DNA from: Methanobacteriota archaeon
GTDB lineage: Archaea; Hydrothermarchaeota; Hydrothermarchaeia; Hydrothermarchaeales; JACQPM01
DNA length: 6,118 nt
Assembly: GCA_016207475.1 (NCBI GenBank)
Contig: JACQPM010000031.1
Location: 1 to 6,118 of the forward strand
Reading direction: 5' to 3'
This document shows, in pieces, positions 4,912 to 6,118 of the stretch. How positions within the stretch are numbered: the first letter of the stretch is position 1; every line of letters begins with the position of its first letter. The position numbers and the translations under genes were made by a program. A model generated the notes under the pieces. The model did not search any database. It saw only the letters and a list, made by a program, of their open reading frames with translations, and was not told the origin of the DNA.

Positions 4912-6057
4912 ATGAAGATATCCATCGTCCTGCCCTGCCTGAACGAGGAGAAGACCGTCGGGGCCTGCGTGGAGGCGGCCCTCGGTGCAGTCGCAAAGCT
5001 CGGGGTGGAGGGGGAGGTGATCGTCGTCGACAACGGGTCCAGCGACCGCTCCGCCGAGATCGCCAGGGGGCTAGGGGCCAAGGTCGTCCAAGAACCCCGG
5101 ATGGGTTATGGGAACGCCTACCTCCGGGGCCTGGGAGAGGCTACGGGGGATTATATCGTGATAGCCGATGCCGATGGGACATATCCCCTGGAGATGATCC
5201 CCCGGTTCGTCGAACCGCTGATGCTGGGGGATGCGGACTTCGTCATGGGGACCAGGCTGAAGGGCAAGATACTACCCGGCGCCATGCCTCTCAGCCACAG
5301 GTATATAGGAAATCCGCTCCTCTCCTGGGTCCTCAACCTCCTCTTCCGCGCAGGCGTCTCGGACGCCCACTGCGGGATGAGGGCCTTCACCAGCGGAGCC
5401 TTGGCCAAGCTCCGCCTCAGGACCCCCGGCATGGAGTTCGCCTCCGAGATGGTCATCGAGGCCGCCAGGAAGGGGCTGAGGATAGCGGAGATACCGATCG
5501 AGTACAGACCGAGGGCCGGCGGGAGGCCGAAGATGAGCTCCCTCACCGACGGTTGGAGGCACCTCAGGTTCATGCTCCTCTACAGCCCTACCGTCCTCTT
5601 CATCCTCCCCGGCGCCGTCCTATCGGCCCTGGGGTTCGGGATCATAGCCCTCCTCTTGAAGGGGCCCGTAACGGTGGGTAACATGACCTTCGATATCCAC
5701 CCCATGATCTTCGGCAACCTCCTGGTGATCCTGGGCTTCCAGGCCATGGCCCTGGGCGTCTATACCAAGGTCTACGCGGTCATAAACGGCGTCGTCGAGG
5801 AGGACAGGTTCACGAGGCTCTTCCTGAAGTACAACTCCCTGGAGTACGAGCTCCTCCTTGGCTTCGCCCTCTTCCTGATCGGGGCCTTCATAGACCTGAG
5901 CATCATCGCCAAGTGGATAGGGAGCGGCTTCGGGGAGCTCCTGGAGCTCAGGAACGCTATCCTGGGTTCTGCGCTGGTGGTCATAGGGATCCAGGTCATC
6001 TTCCTCGCCCTCTTCATGAGCATCCTCCTCTTAGAGAGGGAGAACGGTAAAGTATGA
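4912..6057 (+). CDS. Membrane-anchored family 2 glycosyltransferase, dolichyl-phosphate-sugar synthase type
   Basis: This protein probably moves a sugar from a nucleotide donor to a polyprenyl (dolichyl) phosphate at the cytoplasmic face of the membrane, feeding glycan or glycoprotein assembly. It has 381 residues. The GT-A domain occupies about residues 1-215: start strand SIVLPCLNEE (4-13), VIVVDNGSSDRS (36-47), the metal and nucleotide-sugar site ADADGTYP (85-92, D86 and D88), the acceptor-site-like DAHCGMRAF (151-159), and IEYRPRAGGRPKMS (196-209). Four hydrophobic segments follow, near 224-249, 263-290, 313-335 and 350-374, so the catalytic domain is N-terminal and the anchor C-terminal. 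The ATG at 4912 starts exactly at the family N-terminus. The stop overlaps the next gene by ATGA. Sugar and acceptor cannot be assigned; glucose and mannose types look alike at this level. Confidence 0.92.
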   Translation: MKISIVLPCLNEEKTVGACVEAALGAVAKLGVEGEVIVVDNGSSDRSAEIARGLGAKVVQEPRMGYGNAYLRGLGEATGDYIVIADADGTYPLEMIPRFVEPLMLGDADFVMGTRLKGKILPGAMPLSHRYIGNPLLSWVLNLLFRAGVSDAHCGMRAFTSGALAKLRLRTPGMEFASEMVIEAARKGLRIAEIPIEYRPRAGGRPKMSSLTDGWRHLRFMLLYSPTVLFILPGAVLSALGFGIIALLLKGPVTVGNMTFDIHPMIFGNLLVILGFQAMALGVYTKVYAVINGVVEEDRFTRLFLKYNSLEYELLLGFALFLIGAFIDLSIIAKWIGSGFGELLELRNAILGSALVVIGIQVIFLALFMSILLLERENGKV

Positions 6058-6118
6058 GGATCGGGATCGTCTCCGACGTCTTCTACCCGTACCTCCTGGG
6101 GGGCGCGGAGCGCAGGTA
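6054..6118 (+). CDS. Start of a probable GT4-type glycosyltransferase, cut off by window edge
   Basis: Only 21 complete codons are visible, opening with MRIGIVSDVFYPYLLGG and continuing AERR. This is the classic first strand and glycine-rich loop of GT-B glycosyltransferases of family 4, in which a GG(A/V)E(R/K) loop follows the first strand. The start codon overlaps the stop of the preceding glycosyltransferase in ATGA, and a GAGGGAG ribosome-binding stretch lies upstream inside that gene. The two are therefore one operon and probably act on the same glycan. Family assignment from so short a piece is tentative, and the donor sugar is unknown. Confidence 0.75.
   Translation, partial: MRIGIVSDVFYPYLLGGAERR

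Noticed and set aside
4881..5681. Plus-strand open frame of 266 codons in a different frame of the GT2 gene
   Set aside because: It is very rich in Arg, Gly and Pro, typical of an out-of-frame reading of GC-rich DNA, and overlaps the conserved glycosyltransferase.

Overview
The window looks archaeal. TATA elements of the TTTATA/ATAAAT type sit about 25-30 bp ahead of most transcription units, the tRNA has no encoded CCA, several genes appear to be leaderless, and two families are typically archaeal (DUF371 and the archaeal type of KDG aldolase/kinase pair). The DNA is GC-rich, arginine is written mainly as AGG, and genes are packed with very short gaps. I cannot place the lineage from this alone; a thermophilic or otherwise GC-rich archaeon is a guess.

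Layout, left to right. Positions 1-623 (minus) hold most of a cation diffusion facilitator (CDF) metal transporter, cut at its C-terminus by the window edge. Positions 624-888 have no convincing gene; they carry the transporter's promoter and a cluster of inverted repeats that could be a structured RNA. A tRNA-Thr(CGT) lies at 889-961 (minus) with its own TATA box. A DUF371 protein (1002-1415, minus) and protein-L-isoaspartate methyltransferase (1449-2090, plus) diverge from a 33-bp promoter region in which each TATA box lies just in front of the other gene's start codon. The methyltransferase then converges, with no gap, on a minus-strand operon that begins at 4824 and ends at 2091.

That operon is a tightly coupled three-gene unit: a DHDPS/NAL-superfamily aldolase that is best read as 2-keto-3-deoxygluconate (KDG) aldolase, a PfkB-family KDG kinase, and a radical SAM/SPASM protein of unknown substrate. 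The stop and start codons overlap as TAGTG and ATGA. The first two genes fit the branched (semi-phosphorylative) Entner-Doudoroff pathway of archaea. Why a radical SAM enzyme is coupled to them is the most interesting functional question here.

From the same 87-bp intergenic region a plus-strand unit runs out of the window: a membrane-anchored family 2 glycosyltransferase of the dolichyl-phosphate-sugar synthase type, overlapping by ATGA the start of a second, probably GT4-type, glycosyltransferase. This is probably the beginning of a surface-glycan or protein-glycosylation locus. I saw no mobile elements, CRISPR arrays or signs of a clearly new defence system. The unusual points are regulatory and contextual.
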